From an uncultured Caulobacter sp. (GTDB lineage Bacteria > Pseudomonadota > Alphaproteobacteria > Caulobacterales > Caulobacteraceae): a DNA stretch of 64,000 nucleotides. Location: positions 310,001 through 374,000 of the forward strand of contig NZ_CAMQSF010000001.1 of NCBI RefSeq assembly GCF_947036865.1. The letters are read 5' to 3'. The translations under genes were made by a program, and so were the position numbers. The number at the start of each line of letters is the position of its first letter. Position 1 is the stretch's first letter. Below the pieces are notes generated by a model. The model saw only the letters and a list, made by a program, of their open reading frames with translations. It did no database searches and was not told the origin of the DNA. This document shows, piece after piece, positions 37,164 to 45,200 of the stretch.

Positions 37164-38021
37164 ATGACGCTGGCCGCCGACATCGCCATCCAGGACCTGA
37201 AGCCGGGCTTCGGGGCCGAGATCTCCGGCATCGACCTGGCCTCCGCCCCCGACGCGGCGCTGGACCAGGTCGTCGACATCTTCCACCGCCACGGCGCCAT
37301 CGCCCTGCGCGACCAGAAGATGGGACCCGACGACCTGATGCGCTTCATCGGCCGGTTCGGCGAGCCGGAGGATCACACCCAGACCCGCTTCACCCTGCCG
37401 GGCTATCCGAAGATCTTCATCCTCAGCAACCGGACCGTCGACGGCCGGCCGATCGGCGCCCACAACGACGGCGTCGGCTGGCACACCGACTACAGCTACA
37501 AGCCCGAGCCGGTCATGCTGACCATGCTCTACGCGGTCGAGGTTCCGGACGAGGGCTCCGACACCCTGCTGGCGGATGGCTGCGCCGCCTGGAACGCCCT
37601 GCCCGCCGACCGGCAGGCCATGCTGGAGCGCCTGCGGCTGCATCACAGCTACAAGCACTTCATGGCCACGCGGGCGTTCGGCGAGCAGCAGACCCTGTCG
37701 CCCGAGATGGAGGCGGCCAATCCCGACGTCGAGCATCCGCTGATCCGCACCCACCCGGCCGACGGCCGCAAGGCGCTGTGGCCCTCGACCGGCACGGTGA
37801 CCGAGGTCATCGGCATGCCCGGTCCGGCGGGCCTGGCGCTGCTGGACGAGCTGGTCGAGTTCATGACCCAGGACCAGTTCGTCTATCGCCACAAGTGGCG
37901 GGTTGGCGACCTCCTGATGTGGGACAACCGCTGCACCCTGCACACCGGCACGCTGTACGACGACAAGAAGTACTTCCGGACCATGCACCGCCTGTGGGTC
38001 AAGGGCGACAAGCCCTACTGA
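37164..38021 (+). CDS. TauD/TfdA-family alpha-ketoglutarate dioxygenase
   Basis: 285 aa. Iron(II)/2-oxoglutarate oxygenase fold: HTD motif in GVGWHTDYSYKPEP (His107, Asp109), distal His in MWDNRCTLHTG, and the 2-oxoglutarate-binding Arg in RTMHRLWVKG. WDNR(C/A)TxH is diagnostic for the family that contains taurine and 2,4-D dioxygenases. AGGAGG lies upstream of the ATG. It heads a plus-strand unit with an SDR (4 nt gap) and a VOC protein. Likely hydroxylates the substrate or a side chain, leading to C-N, C-S or C-O cleavage; the substrate is unknown. Confidence 0.92.
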   Translation: MTLAADIAIQDLKPGFGAEISGIDLASAPDAALDQVVDIFHRHGAIALRDQKMGPDDLMRFIGRFGEPEDHTQTRFTLPGYPKIFILSNRTVDGRPIGAHNDGVGWHTDYSYKPEPVMLTMLYAVEVPDEGSDTLLADGCAAWNALPADRQAMLERLRLHHSYKHFMATRAFGEQQTLSPEMEAANPDVEHPLIRTHPADGRKALWPSTGTVTEVIGMPGPAGLALLDELVEFMTQDQFVYRHKWRVGDLLMWDNRCTLHTGTLYDDKKYFRTMHRLWVKGDKPY

Positions 38022-38025
38022 GCCC

Positions 38026-38850
38026 ATGACCAGAACCTGGTTCATCACCGGCGTCTCCGGCGGCCTGGGGCGCGAGATCGCTCGCGCGGCCTTGGCGCGG
38101 GGCGACATCGTCGTCGGCGCGACGCGCCGGCCGGACGCCGCCGCGGCCTTCGAGGCGATGGGCGGCCACGCGTTGATCATGGACGTCACCGACACCGCCG
38201 CAGTGAACGCCGCGGTCGCCCGCGCCGAGGCCGTTACGGGCGCGATCGACGTGCTAGTCAACAACGCCGGCTACGGCCTGGTGGGCGCGGTCGAGGAGGC
38301 CTCGCTGGACGAGGTTCGCGCCCAGTTCGAGGTCAATGTCCTGGGCCCGCTGGCGGTGCTGAAGGCCGCCCTGCCCGCCATGCGCGCCCGTCGGGCCGGC
38401 CGGATCATCAATATCACCTCGGTCTCGGGCCTCGCCGTCTGGGCGGGCACCGGGGTCTATTGCGCCAGCAAGTGGGCGCTGGAGGCCCTGACCCAGACCC
38501 TGGCGCAAGAGGTCGCCGAGTTCGGGATCCAGGTCGTCAATGTCGCGCCCGGCGGCTTGCGCACCGACTTCGCCCAAGGCTCCAAGGCCGTCGTGGCCCA
38601 GAAGCTCGCCGACTATGACGGCCTGGCCCGCGACGCCGAGCGGATCATGGCCGAGCACGCCGGCCGCGAGCCCGGAGACCCGGCCAAGGCGGCCCTCGCG
38701 ATCCTGGCCATCGCCGACGCCGAGCACCCGCCGATGCATCTGCTGCTGGGCGAGGACGCCCTGAAATACGCCGACCACGCCGCCCACGGCCTGGCCGCCG
38801 ACATCGATGCGTGGCGGGCGCTCAGCCTGTCCATCGGCTTCAACGACTGA
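38026..38850 (+). CDS. Short-chain dehydrogenase/reductase
   Basis: 274 aa. Classical SDR: cofactor motif FITGVSGGLGREIA (TGxxxGxG), structural NNAGYG, catalytic SVSGLAVWAGTGVYCASK (Ser, Tyr, Lys), and VAPGGLRTDF. The RR pair after the second strand (VVGATRRPD) favours NADP(H). Lies 4 nt after the TauD-like gene. Probably oxidises an alcohol formed in the pathway. Confidence 0.9.
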   Translation: MTRTWFITGVSGGLGREIARAALARGDIVVGATRRPDAAAAFEAMGGHALIMDVTDTAAVNAAVARAEAVTGAIDVLVNNAGYGLVGAVEEASLDEVRAQFEVNVLGPLAVLKAALPAMRARRAGRIINITSVSGLAVWAGTGVYCASKWALEALTQTLAQEVAEFGIQVVNVAPGGLRTDFAQGSKAVVAQKLADYDGLARDAERIMAEHAGREPGDPAKAALAILAIADAEHPPMHLLLGEDALKYADHAAHGLAADIDAWRALSLSIGFND

Positions 38851-38871
38851 CCCGCAACGCGAGCGAGCCCC

Positions 38872-39357
38872 GTGACCAACACCCTGATCTTCGTCGACCT
38901 GGCGTCCGACGACCCGTCCGTCGCCGGCGACTTCTACGCAGAGGTCTTCGGCTGGCAGAACGACGCCCGCCCGCAGGGCGTCTACCACCGCATGATCCCG
39001 GGCGGCTTCTTCAAGAGGCCCGACGGAACCGACAGCGAGATCGGCAATCTGCATCTCGGGATCTTCAAGGCCGCCAACGCTCGCCCGCATCCGGAGCCCG
39101 AAGGCGTGGAGCCCCGCACCCTCAGCGCCGAGGGCCGCAAGCCGCGCGTCTGGGTGCTGATCGGCGACGACGACAGCGCCGACCGCATCCTCGGGACCGC
39201 CGAGCGCCTGGGGGCCACGATCCTGTGGCGGAACCACTACTGGCGAGAGTTCAACGGCTACAACCACGCCTTCCGCGACCCGTGGGGCAACGAGATCGTG
39301 CTGTGGGGCAAGGCGGGGACGGATCCGCGGGTGCCGGCGGATTTCACCCGCGAATAG
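38872..39357 (+). CDS. VOC-superfamily (glyoxalase/extradiol-like) protein
   Basis: 161 aa with GTG start at 38872-38874. Beta-alpha-beta-beta-beta modules: LIFVDLASDDPSVAGDFYAEVFGWQN at the N-terminus and YNHAFRDPWGNEIVLWGK at the C-terminus, the usual F-R-D-P-x-G-N end of a VOC domain. It has a metal-binding-type Glu in NEIVLW, and only one pair of modules. May be an isomerase, a dioxygenase or a binding protein; the family does not tell. It ends 12 nt before the convergent TauD-like gene. Confidence 0.82.
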   Translation: MTNTLIFVDLASDDPSVAGDFYAEVFGWQNDARPQGVYHRMIPGGFFKRPDGTDSEIGNLHLGIFKAANARPHPEPEGVEPRTLSAEGRKPRVWVLIGDDDSADRILGTAERLGATILWRNHYWREFNGYNHAFRDPWGNEIVLWGKAGTDPRVPADFTRE

Positions 39358-39369
39358 CCTGTCGCCGCC

Positions 39370-40182
39370 TCAGAACGGCTTGTCTCCGGCGATCGTCACC
39401 CGATAGCCGGTCCGGGTGTCGGGAAAATAGTCCCAGATCGCCTGGTGCCAGGTGCAGCGGTTGTCCCAGAACGCGACCGAGTTCGGCTTCCAGCGGAACC
39501 GCACCTGGAAGTCCGGATTGCTAGCGTGCTGGTAGAGGAAGCTCAGGATCGCCTGGCTTTCGGCCTTCGACACGCCGGCGATATGGGTCGTGTAGGACGG
39601 ATTGACGAACAGGCTCTTCCTGCCGCTGACGGGATGGGTGCGCACGATCGGGTGGGTCGAGCAGTTGTACTGGCGGTCGATGTCCGGGAAGATCGCCTTG
39701 TAGACCGGATTGGCGTCGTGAACCGCCGAGAGGCCTTCCAAGTAAGCCTTCATCCGGTCCGACAGCGTGTCATAGGCCCAGTACATGCTGGCGAAGCAGG
39801 TGTCGCCGCCGTGGTCCGGCAGGACCTTCATGTAGAGGATGCTGCCCAGCGGCGGCTCGGGATCGCAGGTCAGGTCCGAGTGCCAGGTCTCGCCCGCCAC
39901 GAACTTGGAATTGGCGTCGGCGTGGATCGCCACGATCTCCGGATGATCGGGCAGGCCCGGCACGCCTGAGTGGATGGCCAGATCGCCGAACTTGCGCCCG
40001 AAATCCTTGTGGGCGTCGTGCGACATCTCCTGGTCGCGGAAGAAGATCACTTGATACTGGGTGAGCGCCTGGTGGATCTCCTCGAACTGGCGGTTCGAGA
40101 GCGGCTTGCCCAGGTCGACGCCGAAGATCTCCGCGCCGATCCGACGGGTCATCGGCTTCACGTCCAGCACGTCATAGGCCAT
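39370..40182 (-). CDS. TauD-type alpha-ketoglutarate dioxygenase
   Basis: 270 aa. His101 and Asp103 (ETWHSDLTCDPEPP), distal His in AFWDNRCTWHQAI and Arg near RTGYRVTI. Its overall order (HSGVPGLPDHPEIVAIHADANSKFVAGETWHSD, YNCSTHPIVRTHPVSGRKSLFVNPSYTTHI) resembles true TauD closely, more than the paralogue at 37164 does. Last gene of the TonB receptor-MFS-RutA-like operon; GGAGC precedes the ATG and the gap from the flavin reductase is 15 nt. The substrate could be a sulfonate or another acid with a C-H next to a heteroatom. Confidence 0.92.
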   Translation of the reverse strand: MAYDVLDVKPMTRRIGAEIFGVDLGKPLSNRQFEEIHQALTQYQVIFFRDQEMSHDAHKDFGRKFGDLAIHSGVPGLPDHPEIVAIHADANSKFVAGETWHSDLTCDPEPPLGSILYMKVLPDHGGDTCFASMYWAYDTLSDRMKAYLEGLSAVHDANPVYKAIFPDIDRQYNCSTHPIVRTHPVSGRKSLFVNPSYTTHIAGVSKAESQAILSFLYQHASNPDFQVRFRWKPNSVAFWDNRCTWHQAIWDYFPDTRTGYRVTIAGDKPF

Positions 40183-40197
40183 GCGGGGTAGCTCCAG

Positions 40198-40710
40198 CTA
40201 AGCGTTCAGGAAGCCGCCGCGCACATAGACGAGCGGCGTCTTGGTGTCGTCGGTCACGACGCGCAGCACGCGTCCGACCAGGATTTCGTGATCGCCGCCG
40301 TCGTGGGCGGCGTGCAGGTCGCACTCGATCGCCGTCACGCAGCCGGCCAGCAGCGGCGCGCCGCAGGCGCCCGCCTCGACCGCCGCCTCCCCTTGCCTAG
40401 AGAAATGGGTGAAGCGGTCGTCGGCGCCGCTCCTGGCGAAGCGATAGGCCAGGTCGGCCTGGTCCCGGGCCAGGATGTTGACGCAGAAGGCGCGCGCCAG
40501 GCTCAGCGCCGCCAGCGTGCGGCTGTCGCGTTTCAGGCAGACCATCACCAGCGGCGGGTCCATCGACACCGAGCTGAAGGCGCTGACCGTCGTGCCGACC
40601 AGGCGGCCGTCGTGACAGGCGGTGACCACGGTCACCCCGGCCGGGAAGCTGCCCATGGCCTTGCGGAAATCGCTCGGCGCCGGCGCCAGGGCTTGGATCG
40701 CCGCGCTCAT
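40198..40710 (-). CDS. Flavin reductase (RutF/HpaC-like)
   Basis: 170 aa. FMN-binding split-barrel flavin reductase: FRKAMGSFPAGVTVVTACHDGRLVGTTVSAFSSVSMDPPLVMVCLKRDSRTL, then FCVNILARDQADLAYRFA and GRVLRV. It supplies reduced flavin to the RutA-like monooxygenase two genes upstream. ATG overlaps the M20 gene stop (ATGA at 40707-40710). It fits the two-component monooxygenase arrangement of the pyrimidine-degrading rut operon, where RutF has this job. Confidence 0.92.
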   Translation of the reverse strand: MSAAIQALAPAPSDFRKAMGSFPAGVTVVTACHDGRLVGTTVSAFSSVSMDPPLVMVCLKRDSRTLAALSLARAFCVNILARDQADLAYRFARSGADDRFTHFSRQGEAAVEAGACGAPLLAGCVTAIECDLHAAHDGGDHEILVGRVLRVVTDDTKTPLVYVRGGFLNA

Positions 40711-42095
40711 CCCGCGTCCCCGAACGGGTTGTCCGGATAGACCGCCGAGGCCGGGCGCTTGGCCGCTTGGCCCGCGTCGGCGCGACCGCAGACGGCCAGC
40801 GCCGTCAGGGCGTAGATCAGGGCGCTGTCCACGAGGTCCTTCGGCGTCGGACGCCAGCGGCGGAAGCCGGTGGTGATGGCCGGAATCCGCTGCATGTTGA
40901 AGACGTTGTGGTCGCGCCACATGCTGGAATAGACCGGATTGGCCAGGGCGACCGGATGGCCCAGGCTCAGCTGGGTGGCCGCGTCCACCGCGCCGACCAG
41001 GGGGGCGACCTCGGCGGCGTCGGCCTCGAAGCCGTGGCGCACGACGACCGGCTCGATGTCGACGCGACCCAGGCCCGCCTCGCGCACCATGGCCTCCAGC
41101 GAGTGCTGGATCTCGGCCACGCGCTGCTTGGGGGTCAGGCCGACCTCCAGATAGAGGTTCACCAGCTCGGTGCCCGCGCCGAAGGCGAACGGGATGCCGC
41201 CGCGCACCGAGGCGATCTGCGACTTGGGCTGGGCCACGCCGCCAGGACTGTCGTAGCGATTGGCCTTCTCGTAGGCGCCGCTCCAGGCGTGGACGGCCTC
41301 GGTCAGCTTGCCCAGCTTGTAGATCGGGTTGGGATGCTGGGCGGCGGTCGCCGGATGCTCCAGCAGCGGGGTGAAGACCCCCTCGCCCCAAACCTGAAAG
41401 CGGAACACCGCGTAGCCGCAGCCCACCCAGGTCAGGCCGAAGTCGCAGCCCTCGGCGGCGATGGCGTAGTCGGGCGCGACGCCGCCGTGGTGGAACAGGT
41501 AGTGGGCCCCGATGTCCTTGCCCATATAGGCCACGCCCCGGTGCTCCTCGATCGGCTCGGGGCCGATCTCGCCGGGACAGGCGGTCAGGTACATCTTGCC
41601 GGCCAGCTCGTAGCCGGCCTTTTTCAGCGCCTTGGCCGCGATCAGGAAGCAGCTCATCGGGCCGCGATCATTGGCGATCGGATAGCCGAAGAGCTTGCCG
41701 TCTTCCAGCCAGCACTTCTCCCATTCGGGATTGGCCAGGGTCTCCGGCGCGTACTTGTAGGCGTCGAGGTCGGGGTTCCAGGTCGGGGCCTCGGTGTCGA
41801 GGTGGGCCGTGAACAGCAGGTTCTTGCCGACCCCCTTGCCGCCGTGCGTGCCGATGATGTTCGGCCGCTCGGGGGTCGCCCCGACCTTGCGCGGCGAGAA
41901 GCCCTCGCGCGCCATCCAGTCATGGACGTAGTTGGCGACCTCCAGCTCTTTGCCGGACGGCGCGGGGATGTTGCCGAGCGTCAGGGCCAACGCGACGATC
42001 TCGCTCTCGTCGATGGCGGCGGCGATCGCCGCGCGGTCGGCGGCGGTGACGGCGTACGGCGCCGAGGCGCCCAGAGGGGGAAAGCCATCGGCCAT
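40707..42095 (-). CDS. M20-family metallohydrolase, atypical
   Basis: 462 aa. Amidohydrolase / peptidase of the M20 fold: FTAHLDTEAP (His and Asp), NDRGPMSCFLIAAKAL and CPGEIGPEPIEEHRG. The catalytic region has a single Glu in GEIG instead of the usual DEEIG pair, and the C-terminal ligand region reads FRRWRPTPKDLVDSALIY where an H-(S/T)-x-x-E pattern would be expected, so the metal site is likely modified. A lid domain is present in the middle. It lies 3 nt after the RutB-like gene. It could cleave an N-acyl, N-carbamoyl or peptide-like bond made by the ring-opening steps. Confidence 0.85.
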   Translation of the reverse strand: MADGFPPLGASAPYAVTAADRAAIAAAIDESEIVALALTLGNIPAPSGKELEVANYVHDWMAREGFSPRKVGATPERPNIIGTHGGKGVGKNLLFTAHLDTEAPTWNPDLDAYKYAPETLANPEWEKCWLEDGKLFGYPIANDRGPMSCFLIAAKALKKAGYELAGKMYLTACPGEIGPEPIEEHRGVAYMGKDIGAHYLFHHGGVAPDYAIAAEGCDFGLTWVGCGYAVFRFQVWGEGVFTPLLEHPATAAQHPNPIYKLGKLTEAVHAWSGAYEKANRYDSPGGVAQPKSQIASVRGGIPFAFGAGTELVNLYLEVGLTPKQRVAEIQHSLEAMVREAGLGRVDIEPVVVRHGFEADAAEVAPLVGAVDAATQLSLGHPVALANPVYSSMWRDHNVFNMQRIPAITTGFRRWRPTPKDLVDSALIYALTALAVCGRADAGQAAKRPASAVYPDNPFGDAG

Positions 42096-42098
42096 GGG

Positions 42099-42743
42099 TC
42101 AGGCGCTCCAGGCGGCCGCGACCGCTGCCGTATCGGTCAGGATCGCGCTGTTCAGGTCCATCACCTTCAGCGAGGCGGCGTGGATGTCGGCCTCGTAGGC
42201 GGCGCAGGCGTCGGCCGCGACGAACACGTGGTAGTCCAGGCTGAAGGCGTCGCGGACGGTGCTATCGACGCAGCACTCGGTCGTCAGGCCCGCCACCACC
42301 AGGGTGTCGACGCCCAGCGCCTTCAGCCGCGCGTCGAGATCGGTGCCGCCGAAGCCGCTGTAGCGGGTCTTCTTGACGACAAGCTCGCCCGGCGCCGGCT
42401 TGGGACCGTGGAAGTCCGACCCGACCTCGCCCTCGCGGCACAGGGCGCTTTCGTCGTCGGGATCCCCGCCGCGCCGCCGCAAGCGCTCCTTCCAGCTGGC
42501 GGAGTCCGTTTCCGGCGTCGTGAACAAGCCGACGAACACCACCGGAACGCCCGCGCCGCGCGCGGTCTCGACCAGGCGCTCGGCGGCGGCCACGGCAGGC
42601 TGGACGACGGCCATGTCGACATAGGCGCCCAAGGCGCCTTCGGCCGAGGCGAAGTCGACCTGAATGTCGATCACGACCACCGCTGTCCGCGACGGCGCGA
42701 TCCAGGCCTTCAGCCCGTCGACAGCGGCGGGGGAAGTCGTCAT
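42099..42743 (-). CDS. Isochorismatase-like cysteine hydrolase (RutB-like)
   Basis: 214 aa. Catalytic triad Asp26 (VVVIDIQVDF), Lys125 (VKKTRYSGF) and Cys158 (GLTTECCVDSTVRDAF). The KxRYSGF and TEXCVDSTxRDA segments are as in RutB (ureidoacrylate amidohydrolase) and related N-carbamoyl or maleamate hydrolases. The ATG at 42741-42743 is 5 nt after the upstream stop; TTG at 42750-42752 (TTGA overlap) is an alternative. Placed right after the RutA-like gene, in the same order as in rut operons. Confidence 0.9.
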   Translation of the reverse strand: MTTSPAAVDGLKAWIAPSRTAVVVIDIQVDFASAEGALGAYVDMAVVQPAVAAAERLVETARGAGVPVVFVGLFTTPETDSASWKERLRRRGGDPDDESALCREGEVGSDFHGPKPAPGELVVKKTRYSGFGGTDLDARLKALGVDTLVVAGLTTECCVDSTVRDAFSLDYHVFVAADACAAYEADIHAASLKVMDLNSAILTDTAAVAAAWSA

Positions 42744-42748
42744 GGCGT

Positions 42749-43813
42749 TCAAGAAAACACCGCCCGCAGGCCCGGCAGGATCTCGGCGCCGAACATGGTC
42801 AGGCCCTCGACATAGTCGGGGAAGATCATCATCAGGCCATCCAGCTCGCAGTAGCGCAGGAACTCCTCGATCTGCGCGCCGCAGGACTTGGGCGAGCCGA
42901 CCACGGTCTGGGTCATGAACGCGCCTTGCGCCGCGGCGACGGTCGACAGCTTCTCGGCCGGCACGCCCCAGCTCTCCAGCATCGCCAGGATCGCGCCCAT
43001 GTCGGCGCCGCCCTTGTAGTATTCGACCTTGGCCTCGGCCTCGGCGTCGGTGTCGCCGTGCACGACGGTGCACATGGCGAAGGTCTTGATGGTCTTGCCC
43101 ATGCCCTCGGCGGCCTTCTTGGCGCGCAGCGAGGCGTCGCGACGCTCGTCGGGCGTCCGGCCGCCGATGAAGCAGATGTCGGCCTCGCGCACCGAGAACT
43201 GGAAGCCCCGGTCGCTCATGCCCGCGCACACCAGGTCTGGACGCGGCTTGGACAGCGGCTTGGGCTTGGACTGGCAGTCCTTCATCGTGAAGTACTTGCC
43301 GTTGAAGTCGACGCTGTCCTCGCACCACAGCCGCTTGACGATGGCGGTCCATTCCTCGGTCAGGGCGTAGCGGTCGTCGTGGGTCATGGAGTCGTCCCAC
43401 GCGCCCATCTGGTCGAACTCGCCCTTATAGGCCCCGGCCACGATGTTGAGGCCGGCCCGTCCGCCGCTGATATGGTCCAGCGTGGCGATCATCTTGGCCG
43501 CCACGGCCGGGTTCTGCAGCAGCGGGTGGATGGTCGCCCAGATCTTCACGGTCTTGGTGGCCTCGGCGATGCCGGCCATCATGGTGACGGACTCCAGAGC
43601 GGTGCCCCAATGGTCGGTCTCGCCGCCGAAGCCGCGGAACTTGCCCATCGACATCACGAAATCCATGCCGACCTCGTCGGCTTTCACGGCCGCGGCGCGG
43701 TTCTGGGCGTAGAGGCCGTCAAGCGTCGGGGCGGTCTTGGAGATGATCCAGCCGCCGTTGGCGACGGGCAGGAACACCCCGAAATCCTTGTGCTGGGAAG
43801 GACGGTGGAACAT
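42749..43813 (-). CDS. RutA-like flavin-dependent monooxygenase
   Basis: 354 aa. Bacterial luciferase-like (LLM) fold. Several segments follow E. coli RutA closely: GVFLPVANGGWIIS, FVMSMGKFRGFGGETDHW, IATLDHISGGRAGLNIVAGAYKGEFDQMG, YFTMKDCQ, VCAGMSDRGFQFSVREADICF. RutA opens the uracil ring between N3 and C4 using reduced FMN and oxygen, so this enzyme may open a related cyclic amide. GGGAG precedes the ATG. Genes for the downstream rut steps RutC, RutD and RutE and the RutG permease are not here, so it is not a standard uracil operon. SfnG-type sulfone monooxygenases are more distant relatives sharing part of this pattern. Confidence 0.9.
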   Translation of the reverse strand: MFHRPSQHKDFGVFLPVANGGWIISKTAPTLDGLYAQNRAAAVKADEVGMDFVMSMGKFRGFGGETDHWGTALESVTMMAGIAEATKTVKIWATIHPLLQNPAVAAKMIATLDHISGGRAGLNIVAGAYKGEFDQMGAWDDSMTHDDRYALTEEWTAIVKRLWCEDSVDFNGKYFTMKDCQSKPKPLSKPRPDLVCAGMSDRGFQFSVREADICFIGGRTPDERRDASLRAKKAAEGMGKTIKTFAMCTVVHGDTDAEAEAKVEYYKGGADMGAILAMLESWGVPAEKLSTVAAAQGAFMTQTVVGSPKSCGAQIEEFLRYCELDGLMMIFPDYVEGLTMFGAEILPGLRAVFS

Positions 43814-43834
43814 GGCGTTACTCCCTGAACTTTG

Positions 43835-45139
43835 TTAGGCCGCGTCGCGCAGCAGCACGGGCGTGGGCGCCGGGATCGGCGCGGCGGCGGACTCCTCGGT
43901 CGCCTTGCGCGGCGGACGCATGAACAGGGCCGCCACGAAGATCACGCCGATCACGGCGGCGAAGACCTGGAAGGTGGGCGCGAAGCCGCCCAGGTGGTCG
44001 CGCATGAAGCCGCCGATCACCGGGCCGAGGGCAGAGACGGCTCCAACCAGGCAGACCATCGAGAAGAGCTCGAGATTGTTCTTCCGCCCATAATAGTTGA
44101 GCAGCAGGATGCTGACGGCCAACACCGTCATGCCGAAGCCGACTCCCACGCCCAAGGCGAAGATCACCATCAGCGGCCAGGTGGCGGCGCTGGCCAGGGT
44201 CAGCAGGCCCGCGGCCATCATCCCTTGAGCGCCCGCCAGCAGCCAGCGTGGATCGACGCGGTCGCCCAGCAGGCCGCCGCTCATCCGGGCGATGACCTGC
44301 ATCAGGGATTCCAGGCTCAGCGCCGCGACGCCGACCGCCGAGGCCACGCCCATCTCGCCGAAATGGCTCGGGGCCAGGCTGACGGCGGTGACCCCGCCCA
44401 GCAGATGGGCGAAATAGGCCGCGACGATCACGTAGAACTGCGGGGTGCGGAGGGCTTCCTTGACGGTCCAGTCGACCGTGGTGCGGTAGACGCGGGCGTT
44501 GGCCGGCTGGGCGGCGGCCTCCTCGGCCACGGCCTTGTCGGTCTCGATCGCCGCGCGCTCCAGCCAGGCCTTGCCGCCGACCAGGGCCGCGGCCAGGACC
44601 CCGACCACCGCCGAGGCGACCGCCTGCCAGGCCCAATACGGTCGCCAGGCGCCCCCGGCGAGCTCCAGGCCGGCCAGGGCCATCCACGGACCGGCGACCC
44701 CGCCCAGCGAGCCGATGGTGAAATAGACGCCGAACGGCAGCGCTCGCTTCTTGAACAGCATCGAGAGCAGGTGGGTGGCCGGGATCAGGGCCATCATCTG
44801 ATAGCCCACGCCCAGCAGCGCCGTGCCGACCAGATAGATCGCCAGGCCCTTGGCGATCGTCAGGCAGAGGAAGCCGGCGATCATCACCGCCGATCCGGCC
44901 AGGATCGTGGCGCGGACCCCGACCCGCCGGATCAGCAGGGCCGGCAGCCACGACGAGCCGCCGCAGAAAGCGCCCAGCAGGGTGAAGCCCAGAAAGGCCG
45001 AGGCGAAGCTCCAATGCTGCTCCTTGATCATGGTCGGCAGCACCACGCCCAGCGACGAGAACGTCGAGGCGGTGATCAGGAACAGCAGAAGGGAAAGCGC
45101 GCCCAGGAGAGTCCAGGAACGCCATTGGATCGTCGACAT
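43835..45139 (-). CDS. MFS transporter of the catabolic operon
   Basis: 434 aa with 12 hydrophobic segments, a central loop of about 40 residues, and GGLLGDRVDPRWLL after helix VIII as motif A. The family looks like oxalate/formate-type or monocarboxylate-like MFS carriers (helix I LITASTFSSLGVVLPTMIKE). ATG at 45137-45139 has GGAGG 10 nt upstream; GTG at 45143-45145 is an alternative start. It lies between the TonB receptor gene and the RutA-like gene, so it probably imports the compound that the receptor brings into the periplasm. Confidence 0.87.
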   Translation of the reverse strand: MSTIQWRSWTLLGALSLLLFLITASTFSSLGVVLPTMIKEQHWSFASAFLGFTLLGAFCGGSSWLPALLIRRVGVRATILAGSAVMIAGFLCLTIAKGLAIYLVGTALLGVGYQMMALIPATHLLSMLFKKRALPFGVYFTIGSLGGVAGPWMALAGLELAGGAWRPYWAWQAVASAVVGVLAAALVGGKAWLERAAIETDKAVAEEAAAQPANARVYRTTVDWTVKEALRTPQFYVIVAAYFAHLLGGVTAVSLAPSHFGEMGVASAVGVAALSLESLMQVIARMSGGLLGDRVDPRWLLAGAQGMMAAGLLTLASAATWPLMVIFALGVGVGFGMTVLAVSILLLNYYGRKNNLELFSMVCLVGAVSALGPVIGGFMRDHLGGFAPTFQVFAAVIGVIFVAALFMRPPRKATEESAAAPIPAPTPVLLRDAA

Positions 45140-45200
45140 CGCCACCGAGCCTCCATGTAAGCTCGCGGCGCGTCCCTCGCGGGGCGCGCCGCGCGGGGAA

